Assembly (NCBI GenBank): GCA_002746305.1
Contig: NVWV01000007.1
Span: 62,001 to 126,000 of the forward strand
Length of the DNA stretch: 64,000 bases
Reading direction: 5' to 3'
Origin: Bacteroidota bacterium
Lineage (GTDB): Bacteria; Bacteroidota; Bacteroidia; NS11-12g; UBA9320
Shown here piece after piece: positions 15,728 through 25,298 of this stretch (position 1 is its first letter; every line of letters starts with the position of its first letter). The notes under the pieces are model-generated. The model saw nothing but the letters and a program-made list of their open reading frames with translations. It did not search any database and had not been told where the DNA came from. Made by a program: the position numbers and the translations under genes.

Positions 15728-16108
15728 TTATCTTACCGCTGTAACTGTAATCTCCACATTCACCTCTTTGGGTAAAGTCTTAACAGCAACAGCTTCTCTT
15801 GCTGGAGGATTGCTTGTAAAATAACGGGCATAAACTTCATTGATAGCTGCATAGTGATCCATACTGCTCATAAAAATACTGCACTTTACCACGTTGTCAA
15901 AATCCATATCAGCAGCTTTTAGAACCGCACCTATATTGGTCATAACCTGTTCGGTCTCTACAGCTATAGTATCAATCACCAACTCACCAGTAGCTGGATT
16001 AATGGCAATCTGGCCGCTACAATACAATGTATTCCCTGCTAGTACAGCTTGACTGTATGGCCCAATGGCCGATGGTGCGTCCGAAGTTGCTATTATCTTT
16101 TTACTCAT
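15728..16108 (-). CDS. ridA: RidA-family enamine/imine deaminase
   Basis: 126 residues, the family's standard length. Hallmarks are APSAIGPYSQAV at residues 11-22, LYCSGQIAINPATGEL, and the conserved Arg in PPAREAV at about 104 that binds the carboxylate of the substrate. RidA hydrolyses reactive 2-aminoacrylate and similar imines released by PLP enzymes. It is transcribed divergently from the 3HCDH-domain gene with 50 bases between, so the two could share a control region. Confidence 0.93.
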   Translation of the reverse strand: MSKKIIATSDAPSAIGPYSQAVLAGNTLYCSGQIAINPATGELVIDTIAVETEQVMTNIGAVLKAADMDFDNVVKCSIFMSSMDHYAAINEVYARYFTSNPPAREAVAVKTLPKEVNVEITVTAVR

Positions 16109-16142
16109 TTCAATTTTGTTTTATGTTTATCACTTTGGTATA

Positions 16143-16150
16143 TACCTTTG
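16143..16150 (+). promoter_or_regulatory. Putative -7 box (TACCTTTG) before the 3HCDH-domain gene
   Basis: TACCTTTG matches TAnnTTTG and ends 8 bases before the ATG at 16159. A TTTG lies 24 bases upstream (16115-16118), slightly farther than the usual spacing. Confidence 0.45.
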
Positions 16151-16158
16151 CCTTGTAA

Positions 16159-16824
16159 ATGAATATCGCAGCAAAAGGACAGCCCAATCAAATAGAAGAA
16201 CTAAGAGCACTTATTTCTAACCATCCAATTTTACCGTTCAAAATTAATGAAATAGATAGCTACGATATAATTTTTGATCTAGATTTTGATGATACACCTG
16301 AGCAAATTCAACATTACATAGACCTAAAGGGTAAACTTATAGTGGTAGGTGCAGTAAAAGTACAGTTGGAAGAAATACTCGCGGAGGTAGGAACTATGCC
16401 AAGTAGCACCATCATTGGGATGAATGCATTACCAACTTTCATCAACCGTAGCTTAATGGAATGTTGTGCATTAAATGAATACGACGTGGCCATTGCAAAT
16501 GAGAAACTAAAAGCCATAGGCATAGAAACACGATTTGTAGCCAGTCGAGTAGGTCTAGTGACCCCACGGATAGTCTGTATGATTATCAATGAGGCATACT
16601 TTACTGTTCAAGAAGGAACTGCGAGTAGAGAAGATATAGACTTGGGTATGAAATTGGGTACTGCATATCCAAAAGGGCCATTTGAGTGGAGTCAAGAAAT
16701 TGGTTTGGAACATGTCTACGAAACACTTGAAGCTCTTTACCAAGACACCAAAGATGAGCGTTACAAAATCTGCCCTCTACTCAAAACGGAATACCTGAAA
16801 GGCTTTATAAGCCCGGCCCCCTAA
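16159..16824 (+). CDS. 3-hydroxyacyl-CoA-dehydrogenase C-terminal-domain protein
   Basis: 221 residues. The C-terminal ~110 residues match the dimerising 3HCDH domain (SRVGLVTPRIVCMIINEAYF, then ASREDIDLGMKLGTAYPKGPFEW). The first ~100 residues would hold the NAD-binding Rossmann fold in a full enzyme, but no GxGxxG is present and this part is much shorter than the usual ~180. Activity as a dehydrogenase therefore looks unlikely without a partner; a scaffolding or acyl-CoA binding role is speculative. Its stop codon overlaps that of the convergent OmpA gene by four bases. Confidence 0.7.
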   Translation: MNIAAKGQPNQIEELRALISNHPILPFKINEIDSYDIIFDLDFDDTPEQIQHYIDLKGKLIVVGAVKVQLEEILAEVGTMPSSTIIGMNALPTFINRSLMECCALNEYDVAIANEKLKAIGIETRFVASRVGLVTPRIVCMIINEAYFTVQEGTASREDIDLGMKLGTAYPKGPFEWSQEIGLEHVYETLEALYQDTKDERYKICPLLKTEYLKGFISPAP

Positions 16825-18407
16825 AGTTTAAGGATTTTAAACTCAACCCTTCTATTCTCTTTTTGTCCTTCTTCCGTATCATCACTTGCAATAAGGAAGT
16901 CGGGTCCGTACCCCTCTATTTGTATTCGGTCTTCTTTTATTCCATTATTAGTCAAGAATTTTTTCACTGCACCAGCTCGTCTTTGACTAAGCACTTGATT
17001 TCGTGTATATCCACCTAAACTACTGGTATGTCCTGATATTTCTACTTGAACATTTTTATTCTTTTGTAAGAAAACAAGCACCTCATAAAGTGTAGTAAAA
17101 GACTCTGCGAGAAGTTGAGACTTATCATTGTCAAAATGGATATTGTCTAATATTAACTTCTCTCCAATAGTTAGCTTTTTATATGGACTGTCATAAATTG
17201 GGGTATCCACCATAGTGATGGCTTCCTTTCTATTATCTGAAAAATTACAGGCACAATCTTCTTCTTTGCTTATCGGCACTAAACTAACATCATCGACATA
17301 GTAGTAGCTTTCTGGAGATTCCCCTGGCACCTCTATAAGCTGGAGTTCCTTGTGATTTTGAAAACTACCAAGCGTTAAATATTGCTCTCCACCCTTGGCT
17401 TTATAGGTACATTGCACCTTCATCCATTTGGTCTTGTAGTTTAATATTTGTGTGTTTAGGATTTTGCTTGGTTTTATTTTCAGGAGTTGATCCGTATTGA
17501 TATTCTGTTTTTCTTGACTTAGTAAAAACCCAAAAGCATTCGTGGCATATCTGCTACCTGCAGATAATTTAAGGTAAGTGCTGAAACAATAAATTGAATC
17601 CTTTTTCAGTGGTTGTCTTAACTTATTTTGAATGTACTCAATGTCCTTCCTTAAACTAAAAACTCGTATTCCTACAAAACTATTCCCGCTTAAAGCTCCA
17701 CTTCTAGAAAGATACAAATCTGGAGATATAGAAGCCGCTGACCAATCTGAAATATGGTTTGTAAAAGACATAATTGAGAAGTAGGCTTGCGGATGTTTCT
17801 CAAATTCAGGATTGGTGACATGATTATACTCAGCCTTCGTGCTGAAGCTTGCTGCTTGTATAAGCGTGGGGTCGCCTGTTCTTTCTTCAAGCTTAAGATA
17901 ATTGGTATCTCTCAATATATCATTTGGATCCTCTAAACTGGACTTCCAAATAGTCGTAAAATCAACACTTCCAGAGTAACTGTACCTATACTCTGCAACT
18001 GTGTACGATCCAAAGTCTTTATAAATATGGTATATCGTATTTTCTACTTTGAGAATTGCTGATTTCATGGCTAACTGTTCCATCACATAACCATTTTTAT
18101 AGTTACGAATTAGCAAAGTGTCCCCGGTTTTGGGTTCGTAAAAAATCTCTAACCCATTCTTTCTTACGATCTCTTTTCGTTTATTAGCCTTGTAGTTTAC
18201 TTCTAATAGGATATTACCAGTGGAATCAAATGACAACCATTTGCCATGTTTCAAATACACAGTATCCATAGCTCCTGTTACTCTTGATTTATAGGGCCGT
18301 TCAATTGACTCTCCAACTCTTTTAGCTGTTAACCTATTATAAAAGAGTGTATCCTGTCCAAAACAATACAGTTGAATAAAGAGAATAAAAAAGGTAACGA
18401 TTCGCAT
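16821..18407 (-). CDS. OmpA-family outer-membrane protein
   Basis: 528 residues with a signal peptide (FFILFIQLYCFGQ). The N-terminal ~150 residues contain MORN-like segments (KHGKWLSFDSTGNILLE). A beta-sandwich-like middle has carbohydrate-binding flavour (about 190-380; YCFSTYLKLSAGSRY). The C-terminal OmpA domain binds peptidoglycan: IHFDNDKSQLL, VEISGHTSSLG, LSQRRAGAVKKFL, GYGPDF and ENRRVEF, all in order. The OmpA domain is confident; the middle assignment is weak. It probably links the outer membrane to the cell wall. Confidence 0.85.
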   Translation of the reverse strand: MRIVTFFILFIQLYCFGQDTLFYNRLTAKRVGESIERPYKSRVTGAMDTVYLKHGKWLSFDSTGNILLEVNYKANKRKEIVRKNGLEIFYEPKTGDTLLIRNYKNGYVMEQLAMKSAILKVENTIYHIYKDFGSYTVAEYRYSYSGSVDFTTIWKSSLEDPNDILRDTNYLKLEERTGDPTLIQAASFSTKAEYNHVTNPEFEKHPQAYFSIMSFTNHISDWSAASISPDLYLSRSGALSGNSFVGIRVFSLRKDIEYIQNKLRQPLKKDSIYCFSTYLKLSAGSRYATNAFGFLLSQEKQNINTDQLLKIKPSKILNTQILNYKTKWMKVQCTYKAKGGEQYLTLGSFQNHKELQLIEVPGESPESYYYVDDVSLVPISKEEDCACNFSDNRKEAITMVDTPIYDSPYKKLTIGEKLILDNIHFDNDKSQLLAESFTTLYEVLVFLQKNKNVQVEISGHTSSLGGYTRNQVLSQRRAGAVKKFLTNNGIKEDRIQIEGYGPDFLIASDDTEEGQKENRRVEFKILKL

Positions 18408-18475
18408 TTGGTTAAATACCTAACGAAAATGATGCCATTTTATTGGTAACAAATAGACCTAAGAAAAGTCAGTTC

Positions 18476-20971
18476 CTAAAACTGCTGACCAATAAAGAAA
18501 TGGAATTGCCCTTTTGGTTCTGTAGGTAATGCATCCATTGCCCAGGCATAATCAACTCCAAGTAATCCAAACATTGGTAAGAATAATCTAACACCTATAC
18601 CTGCTGCTCTTCTTACCTCAAAAGGATTAAAATCTTCAAAACTATGGTAAGCATTACCCGCTTCTAAAAATGTTTGTGCATATATGGTAGAAGACTGACC
18701 TACAGTAAGAGGATACCTAAGTTCTAAGCTATACTTTGAGAAAATAGGAAGTCCTTGTTGACCACTTATTGGATCACTTATTCTTCCTTCATCATATCCT
18801 CTTTGAGATATAATTTCTGTACCGTATAACACAAAATTAGATAGACCACTCCCACCAACTCTAAACAATTCAAATGGAGAATACCCCACATCTTTATTCC
18901 ATACAGATACTGCTCCAAATCGATAAGATGGTGCAAAAACAAATTGACGTTTCGCTTTTGCAGGAAATCCTAGATACCACTGACCAGAGAACTTTGTTTT
19001 AACCAACTCAACCCATTTAAACCTTTCTTGAGCACTCAAATTCTTGTAATCCTTCTTACTATTAATAAGAGAATATGGTGGAGTAAATTGAATACTCGCA
19101 GTAAATGAACTTCCTTCTGTAGGATAGATAGGATGATTTGTACTATTTCTGGCCAATGTATTTGTGAAACTCAAGTTATTGGCATTTCCATTTGTAAAGC
19201 CTAATTCAGCTGAGCCGAAATTGGCCCAGTCCTTTAGCCCATAACGCTGATACGTAACGGATGAACTGAATGAGAAATAGTCATCAGGAAACTTCAGTTG
19301 CTTACCAAAGGATATACTTCCACCTGTGGTAGTGAACTTAGGTCTGTCCTTTGTAAACGCGAAGGTAGACTGTATGTTATGGAATAGACTTATACTAAAT
19401 GAATTGGGTTTCTTACCACCTAACCATGGTTCTGTAAACGAGAAATTATATCCTTGAAATTGCGGGCCATTACTCTGTGCTCGTAAAGATAATTTTTGCC
19501 CATCACCAGCAGGTATTGGGTCCCATCCACCTTTCTGGAACATTTTACGCGAACTGAAATTATTTAGCGTTAAACCCAAAGTACCTACAAATCCTCCAAA
19601 TCCTCCCCATCCACCGGAAGCTTCTATTTGATCACTTGGCTTTTCCACTACAGTATATTCTATATCTACAGTACCATTTTGCGGATTAGGAACAGGATTC
19701 ACATCCAAACCCTCAGGGTCAAAGAAACCTAGTTGTGCAAGCTCCCGCATACTTCGTTGAATATCTGAACGGCTAAACTTATCTCCAGGTCTCGTTCTTA
19801 TTACACGCAACGCTACAAAATCACTTGTCTTATCATTACCTACAACTGTTACTCTATTAACAGTTGCTTGTTTACCCTCATATATCCGCATCTCCAAATC
19901 GATACTATCATTCTCTACTAGAACTTCCACTGGATTAATATTGAAAAACAAGTATCCATCATCCATATATAAACTAGAAACATCAAAACCATTTTCACTC
20001 ATAAAGAGCTTATTATCAAGTCTAGATTGGTTATATATATCTCCTTTCTTAATTCCAAGAAGGGTATCCAATAAAGAGGTTCTATATTTTGTATTACCAG
20101 TCCAAGTTATGTTTCTAAAGTAGTACTTATGCCCCTCGTTAATCCCAATTTTAATATTGACTCTATTTTCACTAATCCGCTGGACTGAATCATACAAAAG
20201 CGAAACATCTCTGTAACCCATTGAACTATATTTTTGTACAATAGCAGGTTTAGTTTCTTTAAAAACGTCCTCTACATACTTTGAAGAGGCAAATATGTTT
20301 AACTTTCGATATCGTCTTTTGGGTTTAAGCAGTTTCCTAAGCGTCTTGTCTTCAATATTATCGTTACCTATAAAAATAATATCCTGTACCTTGATTTTTT
20401 TCCCTTTTGAAACATTTATTCTAAGAACCTCAAAATTGGGTTTTTCACTATCTGCTTCTTTGGTGAAGGTCGTTTTTATCCCATAATATCCTTTTTCAAA
20501 AAAATACTCATCAATCTCTCTTTTTGTTCTATTGATTAAGTCTTCAGATATTACTTGGTTTTTCTTAAGTAAGATTTCATCCCTAATATTATTCGTTTCT
20601 CCTTTTTTCAATCCTTTGATTGAATACTTTGAAAGCCGAGGTCTTTCTACTACCACAATATTCAAATGAAGCTTGGTTCCAACTGTTTTCGAAATTCCGA
20701 TTTCGATGTCACTAAACAGCTTTTGTTTCCACATTCTATCTATGGCTATTCTCGTCTCATCTCCAGGTATTGTAATTGTCTGTCCTACACTCAAACCAGA
20801 CATTAATAATATAATTTTAGAATCTGTAAAGTTATTCCCTGATATCGTGAGTCCTCCAATTTCAAACTTCTGTGGATTTTCATAATCTATGATAATCGTA
20901 TTGATACTATCTACTTGCCCCAGAGAAACAAGGTTACATATGAGTAAAGCTATTACTGCTATTTTTTTCAT
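18476..20971 (-). CDS. bamA: Outer-membrane protein assembly factor BamA
   Basis: 831 residues, typical of BamA. A signal peptide (AVIALLICNLVSLGQ) is followed by about five POTRA domains (residues ~30-440) and the 16-strand barrel. Barrel landmarks include GGWGGFGGFVGTLGLTLNNFS, the conserved lid-lock-type segment RVGGSGLSNF, RGYDEG and a terminal strand ending in a phenylalanine (FFIGQQF), the BamA recognition signal. It inserts beta-barrel proteins in the outer membrane. It follows uppS by 14 bases, the envelope-gene order often seen in Bacteroidota. Confidence 0.95.
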   Translation of the reverse strand: MKKIAVIALLICNLVSLGQVDSINTIIIDYENPQKFEIGGLTISGNNFTDSKIILLMSGLSVGQTITIPGDETRIAIDRMWKQKLFSDIEIGISKTVGTKLHLNIVVVERPRLSKYSIKGLKKGETNNIRDEILLKKNQVISEDLINRTKREIDEYFFEKGYYGIKTTFTKEADSEKPNFEVLRINVSKGKKIKVQDIIFIGNDNIEDKTLRKLLKPKRRYRKLNIFASSKYVEDVFKETKPAIVQKYSSMGYRDVSLLYDSVQRISENRVNIKIGINEGHKYYFRNITWTGNTKYRTSLLDTLLGIKKGDIYNQSRLDNKLFMSENGFDVSSLYMDDGYLFFNINPVEVLVENDSIDLEMRIYEGKQATVNRVTVVGNDKTSDFVALRVIRTRPGDKFSRSDIQRSMRELAQLGFFDPEGLDVNPVPNPQNGTVDIEYTVVEKPSDQIEASGGWGGFGGFVGTLGLTLNNFSSRKMFQKGGWDPIPAGDGQKLSLRAQSNGPQFQGYNFSFTEPWLGGKKPNSFSISLFHNIQSTFAFTKDRPKFTTTGGSISFGKQLKFPDDYFSFSSSVTYQRYGLKDWANFGSAELGFTNGNANNLSFTNTLARNSTNHPIYPTEGSSFTASIQFTPPYSLINSKKDYKNLSAQERFKWVELVKTKFSGQWYLGFPAKAKRQFVFAPSYRFGAVSVWNKDVGYSPFELFRVGGSGLSNFVLYGTEIISQRGYDEGRISDPISGQQGLPIFSKYSLELRYPLTVGQSSTIYAQTFLEAGNAYHSFEDFNPFEVRRAAGIGVRLFLPMFGLLGVDYAWAMDALPTEPKGQFHFFIGQQF

Positions 20972-20985
20972 TTTTCTTTTTAATC

Positions 20986-21723
20986 TTAAGCCAATTGTTC
21001 ACTGGTTTTTCCAAACCGTCTCTCTCTACTTTGATAATCCAATATGGCTTCATATAGATGCTCTTTTCTAAAATCAGGCCATAATACTGTAGTAAAGTAA
21101 AGTTCACTATACGCTATTTCCCAGAGTAGAAAATTACTAATTCTCAATTCCCCACTTGTTCTAATCATCAACTCAGGATGAGGATATTTATGAGTTGTTA
21201 GAGTCTTATCTATTAATTCTTCGTTTACTTCATCAATTGTAATTTCACCATTGGCAGCCATTTGAGCAATGGTCCTTGCAGCATTTACAATATCCCACTT
21301 CGCACTATAACTCAATGCTAGTATTAGAGTCATTTTAGAATTCCCTTTGGTTGTTTCAATTGCTTCTTCAAGCTCCCTTCTACAATCTTTGGGTAAAGTA
21401 TTCCTATCGCCAATAGCATCGAGCTTAATACCATTTTTCATAAGTGTTGCAGTTTCTCCTTTTATGGTTTTCACCAATAAAGTCATCAAAGCATTTACTT
21501 CTATTTTAGGTCTATTCCAATTTTCTGTACTAAAAGCATATAGTGTTAAACACTCCACTCCTAGCTCTGCACAGCCCTCAGAAACTTCCCGAACAGCCTT
21601 CACACCGTTTTGGTGTCCAAATATTCTAAATTTACCCTTTTCCTTAGCCCATCTACCGTTTCCATCCATAATGATGGCAATGTGTTTGGGTAATCGTTTG
21701 GGATCTATTTTTTCTTTGCTCAT
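20986..21723 (-). CDS. uppS: Isoprenyl (undecaprenyl) diphosphate synthase
   Basis: 245 residues. It has the cis-prenyltransferase motifs HIAIIMDGNGRWA (catalytic Asp near residue 19), LTLYAFSTENW, and the C-terminal RTSGELRISNFLLWEIAYSE with WPDF. It builds the C55 lipid carrier needed for peptidoglycan and O-antigen export from isopentenyl diphosphate. It lies between two DUF6089 genes and bamA on the same strand with 14-15 base gaps, so a shared transcript is likely. Confidence 0.95.
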   Translation of the reverse strand: MSKEKIDPKRLPKHIAIIMDGNGRWAKEKGKFRIFGHQNGVKAVREVSEGCAELGVECLTLYAFSTENWNRPKIEVNALMTLLVKTIKGETATLMKNGIKLDAIGDRNTLPKDCRRELEEAIETTKGNSKMTLILALSYSAKWDIVNAARTIAQMAANGEITIDEVNEELIDKTLTTHKYPHPELMIRTSGELRISNFLLWEIAYSELYFTTVLWPDFRKEHLYEAILDYQSRERRFGKTSEQLA

Positions 21724-21738
21724 CAGCTAGTTACAAAA

Positions 21739-22557
21739 TTAAAATGGGCACTTTATTGGTGTGAATCTATAGGATATGGTAAACGCGGTTTGAAAGTACC
21801 AATCCTTTAAATTAGGGTCTCCACGTTGGTCACCTGTATTTGCTAAAGCTCCTCCATTTTCAGATACTTCAAAAGATCTATCTGAAAGTTGATTTGCCAA
21901 ACTTCCCCTTCCATCCAAATTAGGATACAGGGTACTTACATCATCCAAATGGTCGGTAAATGTTTTTCTCCATCCGGCCTCAAAACCAACTATCAAGTTA
22001 GGGGTAATAGCATGTTTTACTCCAGAACCAAAAGGGATACTTATTTGCATCAAGCCGTACCTTTGACTCTCTGTATTTAAAGCTTGCAAATCATGCCACT
22101 CTCCATTAATTTTTGCTTGTGGCTTGTGCAAATACAATGCTACTCCTGCCATTGCATAAAAAGTAGTTCTTTCATGAATCCCACGGTTGCTAAATGGATG
22201 AAAGTTGAACTCAAACACATTTGAAATTTCGTAGATATTATTTCTAAAACTCAAATTTCTCAATTTGTATTCATTGAAATTACTATCTGCTCCACTTATC
22301 TTTAGATAGGATAGTGTCGGACGAATAGACCAATATTCATTAAAATTATACTTAAAAAAAGCACCACCTGAAAAGTTGGTTTCTTTAGGAACAATGTTGT
22401 AAGCCAAATCCCCATGATAATTAGAACCTCCAACCATTCCTCCCAACTCCCATGACTGAGAAAAGCAGGTTAGGCTAGAGCCAATTATTAGCGTGAATAT
22501 GCTTACAGTTTTGATCACTGATACAGATTGTTTTCTTTTAATACGCAAAATTAGCAT
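21739..22557 (-). CDS. DUF6089-family outer-membrane protein (copy 2)
   Basis: 272 residues from the ATG at 22557. The longer reading from 22623 overlaps the upstream gene by 16 bases and would put 40 residues before the signal segment. A hydrophobic signal (IFTLIIGSSLTCFSQ) precedes an OmpW/OmpX-like small barrel with WELGGMVGGSNYHGDL and FSGGAFFKYNFNEYWSIRP. DUF6089 proteins commonly lie near bamA in this phylum; function is not established. It is paralogous to the preceding gene, sharing the GG.S.Y.GDL start and the late NPD/NLKD-type segment. Confidence 0.75.
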   Translation of the reverse strand: MLILRIKRKQSVSVIKTVSIFTLIIGSSLTCFSQSWELGGMVGGSNYHGDLAYNIVPKETNFSGGAFFKYNFNEYWSIRPTLSYLKISGADSNFNEYKLRNLSFRNNIYEISNVFEFNFHPFSNRGIHERTTFYAMAGVALYLHKPQAKINGEWHDLQALNTESQRYGLMQISIPFGSGVKHAITPNLIVGFEAGWRKTFTDHLDDVSTLYPNLDGRGSLANQLSDRSFEVSENGGALANTGDQRGDPNLKDWYFQTAFTISYRFTPIKCPF

Positions 22558-22607
22558 AGATGTTACCCTTAGAACGATAAATAGGTAAGAAATATGTCTT
22601 TTTACTA

Positions 22608-23528
22608 CTAAAAAGTTGGGCAAGAGGGACGATTACCGTACAAACGGTAAGTAAAGGTCACTCCAAAGATGCCATACAAGTCATTTTTATCGGGATTACC
22701 TCTTTGATTATTATTCAATTCATCATGTAAAGTAGGACTTCTATCACTCATTGCTGCTGACATAGGTCCATACTGAGATGAAAGTCTAATAGGATCAACA
22801 TAAGTAGAGCTTACATCATCTATATAGTCTGTAAAGGTAAAACGAGTTCCGTATTCTATACCCAATGTCCATTTGTGGTTTAGCTTAAATTTAAAACCCC
22901 CACCTATTGGAATTGCAATCTGGGTCAATGAATATCTTTTTCTATCATTAAATTCAGTTGTTTCCTGACCTTCTGTCCCCAGCGGTTGTAACTCTACCCA
23001 TTCTTCATCACGGTCTGCTAATTCAGCATATGCAGCTGGTCCAATGTACCCAGCTAAGGCACTTGAAGGATCATAAAGAAATTGAGCTTCAGGGTTAAAC
23101 TTGAATACACTTACACCAATAAATGCATACGGAATAACACCAGATTTATCTCGGGTGTCTAAATGATTAAAATTAAACTCCGCAGCTCCTGTAAAATCCC
23201 ACAAGTTAGATCTAAAATTGAGGTTTCTCCGTTCCTCATCAGTCTGATTCTCATTCCACTTATCATCTCCTTCCAGAGATCCGTATTGAGCACTAAGTCT
23301 GAAAGTAACTAATCTACCAGGAGTGTATCTGGTGATTAATCCAAAACTTGGCTTGAACCCCCTTGTTTCAAAATGTTTTTGAGTAAGGTCTCCTGAATAA
23401 TGAGAGAATCCTCCAATAAGCCCAAACTCTAAAGAACTTGTTCTAAACCATCTTTGCTGAGCTTCACTTTGATTACTTAGTCCCATAGCGAGGATAAAGC
23501 AACACACAAGTTTTATATTTCTAACCAT
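22608..23528 (-). CDS. DUF6089-family outer-membrane protein (copy 1)
   Basis: 306 residues from the ATG at 23528, chosen because it sits right before the signal peptide (VCCFILAMGLSNQSEAQQ). The mature part is a predicted beta-barrel starting LEFGLIGGFSHYSGDL, with FTDYIDDVSSTYVDP in the second half. That feature is shared with the next gene (FTDHLDDVSTLYPN). The two are tandem paralogues just upstream of uppS and bamA, so a role in outer-membrane biogenesis is plausible but unproven. Confidence 0.75.
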   Translation of the reverse strand: MVRNIKLVCCFILAMGLSNQSEAQQRWFRTSSLEFGLIGGFSHYSGDLTQKHFETRGFKPSFGLITRYTPGRLVTFRLSAQYGSLEGDDKWNENQTDEERRNLNFRSNLWDFTGAAEFNFNHLDTRDKSGVIPYAFIGVSVFKFNPEAQFLYDPSSALAGYIGPAAYAELADRDEEWVELQPLGTEGQETTEFNDRKRYSLTQIAIPIGGGFKFKLNHKWTLGIEYGTRFTFTDYIDDVSSTYVDPIRLSSQYGPMSAAMSDRSPTLHDELNNNQRGNPDKNDLYGIFGVTFTYRLYGNRPSCPTF

Positions 23529-23632
23529 TGTAATGTAAATCTTATAAAAACGTCCTATAGCCTTTAGTATAGCGAGCAAAGGTACTATTTATTAACGAAT
23601 TGTTAAGTTCATTTATTTTACAGCACTTACTG

Positions 23633-24259
23633 CTACGATAAGGTATAAAATTCTGTCTTCTCGTGGGTATGGTTTCTTATGACTCCAGCACTTATCAGAT
23701 TCACGAGAATCTTAGACGCTCTCCATTTTGAGATATTCACCTTTTTACGAAATTCTTGAAGCGTAATTCTTTCATTCTCTCTCAAGTATTTTAGTAACGC
23801 TTCCTCATTCTTGCCATACTTTATTAATGTGCCTCTATTACTAGCTTGCCTTCGGAGCACATCTACAACTATCTTACTGGCTAACAAGCTTTTATCCTTA
23901 TTTCTTACATACACCCAATACTTGCCATCATCACCTTTGGCAGCATAAGGTTTCTCTTCCCCTTCAGGCACTATACACTCCAAAATAACCTTATCCCCGA
24001 GCTCATGTTCTATGATTTGTAATGGGATTTCAGGTTTACAATAAAAGGATGCTGCAAGATCCAGCATGTACTTTTCGTCTTCGGTTCTTATCCCTGCAAT
24101 TGTTCGATTATCTCGCACCCCTACCAGCAAAGTTCCACCCTTATTATTGGCAAAGCTAACCATGGTTTTAGCTATTTTATTGGCACTAGAAATCTCCTGC
24201 TTATAATCCAGCATATCACCTTCTCCTTGCCTGAGATATCTTTTTATTCGATCGTTCAC
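23633..24259 (-). CDS. AlbA_2 (Schlafen-type) domain protein with winged helix
   Basis: 208 residues. The N-terminal ~120 residues form the AlbA_2 putative DNA-binding domain: EGDMLDYKQ, then KTMVSFANNKGGTLLVGVRDN, and GKYWVYVRNKDKSLLA. The last ~60 residues look like a winged helix (LLKYLRENERITLQEFRKKVNISKWRASKILVNLISAGVI). It is probably a DNA-binding regulator; some relatives act in phage defence or tRNA/RNA processing, but nothing here shows that. It is 8 bases from the nitronate monooxygenase gene on the same strand. Confidence 0.75.
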   Translation of the reverse strand: MNDRIKRYLRQGEGDMLDYKQEISSANKIAKTMVSFANNKGGTLLVGVRDNRTIAGIRTEDEKYMLDLAASFYCKPEIPLQIIEHELGDKVILECIVPEGEEKPYAAKGDDGKYWVYVRNKDKSLLASKIVVDVLRRQASNRGTLIKYGKNEEALLKYLRENERITLQEFRKKVNISKWRASKILVNLISAGVIRNHTHEKTEFYTLS

Positions 24260-24267
24260 TTAAAAAG

Positions 24268-25215
24268 TTAAAGTCTACTCCCTTCTAGAGAAGTAACAGC
24301 TACATTGTATTCTTGTATCATGTCATTAACAATCGTAGCCGCAGGTTTGATTTCAGAAATAGATCCGCTTATTTGACCAATTTCTAGTTCTCCTTCATCC
24401 AAGTCGCCCTCAAACATTCCTTTTTTTGCTCTGGCTCTTCCTAAAATCACGATAAGTTCATCCTTACTCGCACCATTTGCTTCTGCCATAGCAATCTGTT
24501 CCCAAAATTTATTTTTAATGAGTCGCACAGGAGTAAGTCGTTTTAAACTCAATTGTGTTTCTCCATCCTTTGCGTCAACTACTTTATTCTTAAAGTTGAT
24601 ATGAGCACTACTCTCTTCACTTGCTACAAATCGACTACCAACTTGTACTCCTTCTGCACCCAGTACCATTGCGGCCAACATGGTACGACCTGTACCTATT
24701 CCTCCAGCTGCAATCACTGGAATTTTTACCGCCTTACATATCTGAGGTATCAAGACCAAAGTCGTGGTTTCTTCTCTACCGTTATGACCTCCAGCTTCAA
24801 AACCTTCTGCCACAATAGCATCCACACCACAAGCCTCTGCTTTCATCGCAAATTTTTCATTGCTAATCACGTGTACCACCTTTATTCCTGCTTTTTTCAG
24901 AGTCTCTGTCCAAATAGCGGGATTGCCTGCAGAGGTGAACACAATAGGTACCTTCTCCTCTAAAATAGTAGCAATATGCTTATCAATATCAGGATAAAGC
25001 AAAGGTAAATTCACTGCGAAAGGCTTATCTGTTGCAGCCTTGCACTTTTGAATTTGAGTCTTCAAGACATCTGGATACATACTTCCCGCTCCTAGAACTC
25101 CTAATCCTCCAGCATTGCTCACAGCACTTGCCAACTCCCAGCCACTGCACCATATCATTCCAGCTTGAATAATAGGATATTGTATTCCAAAGAGTTTTGT
25201 GATACGATTTTGCAT
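24268..25215 (-). CDS. Nitronate monooxygenase / FabK-like flavoprotein
   Basis: 315 residues, one TIM barrel. FMN-binding motifs are PIIQAGMIWCSG at the start, EGFEAGGHNGREETTTLVLIPQ in the middle (phosphate and catalytic His region) and VIAAGGIGTGRTMLAAMVLGAEGVQVGSRFVASEES. NMO detoxifies alkyl nitronates; FabK reduces enoyl-ACP, and the two families are hard to separate by eye. No fatty-acid genes are adjacent, so NMO is favoured. The gene is divergent from the CitE-like operon. Confidence 0.85.
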   Translation of the reverse strand: MQNRITKLFGIQYPIIQAGMIWCSGWELASAVSNAGGLGVLGAGSMYPDVLKTQIQKCKAATDKPFAVNLPLLYPDIDKHIATILEEKVPIVFTSAGNPAIWTETLKKAGIKVVHVISNEKFAMKAEACGVDAIVAEGFEAGGHNGREETTTLVLIPQICKAVKIPVIAAGGIGTGRTMLAAMVLGAEGVQVGSRFVASEESSAHINFKNKVVDAKDGETQLSLKRLTPVRLIKNKFWEQIAMAEANGASKDELIVILGRARAKKGMFEGDLDEGELEIGQISGSISEIKPAATIVNDMIQEYNVAVTSLEGSRL

Positions 25216-25285
25216 AGGGCGAAGTTAAGAAATTGGATACATATTAAAAGCAAGATACACTCTCTTAAAAATCGGATAGTTACAC

Positions 25286-25293
25286 TATATTTG
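25286..25293 (+). promoter_or_regulatory. Putative -7 box (TATATTTG) before the CitE-like operon
   Basis: TATATTTG matches TAnnTTTG. It lies 77 bases before the CitE-like ATG and only 5 bases before a possible 18-codon leader at 25299. No -33 TTG is clear. Confidence 0.4.
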
Positions 25294-25298
25294 GGAAC

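Noticed and set aside
24553..24963. 136-codon plus-strand frame within the nitronate monooxygenase gene
   Set aside because: Antisense to a confident gene, with a Cys/Phe/His-rich composition typical of shadow frames.
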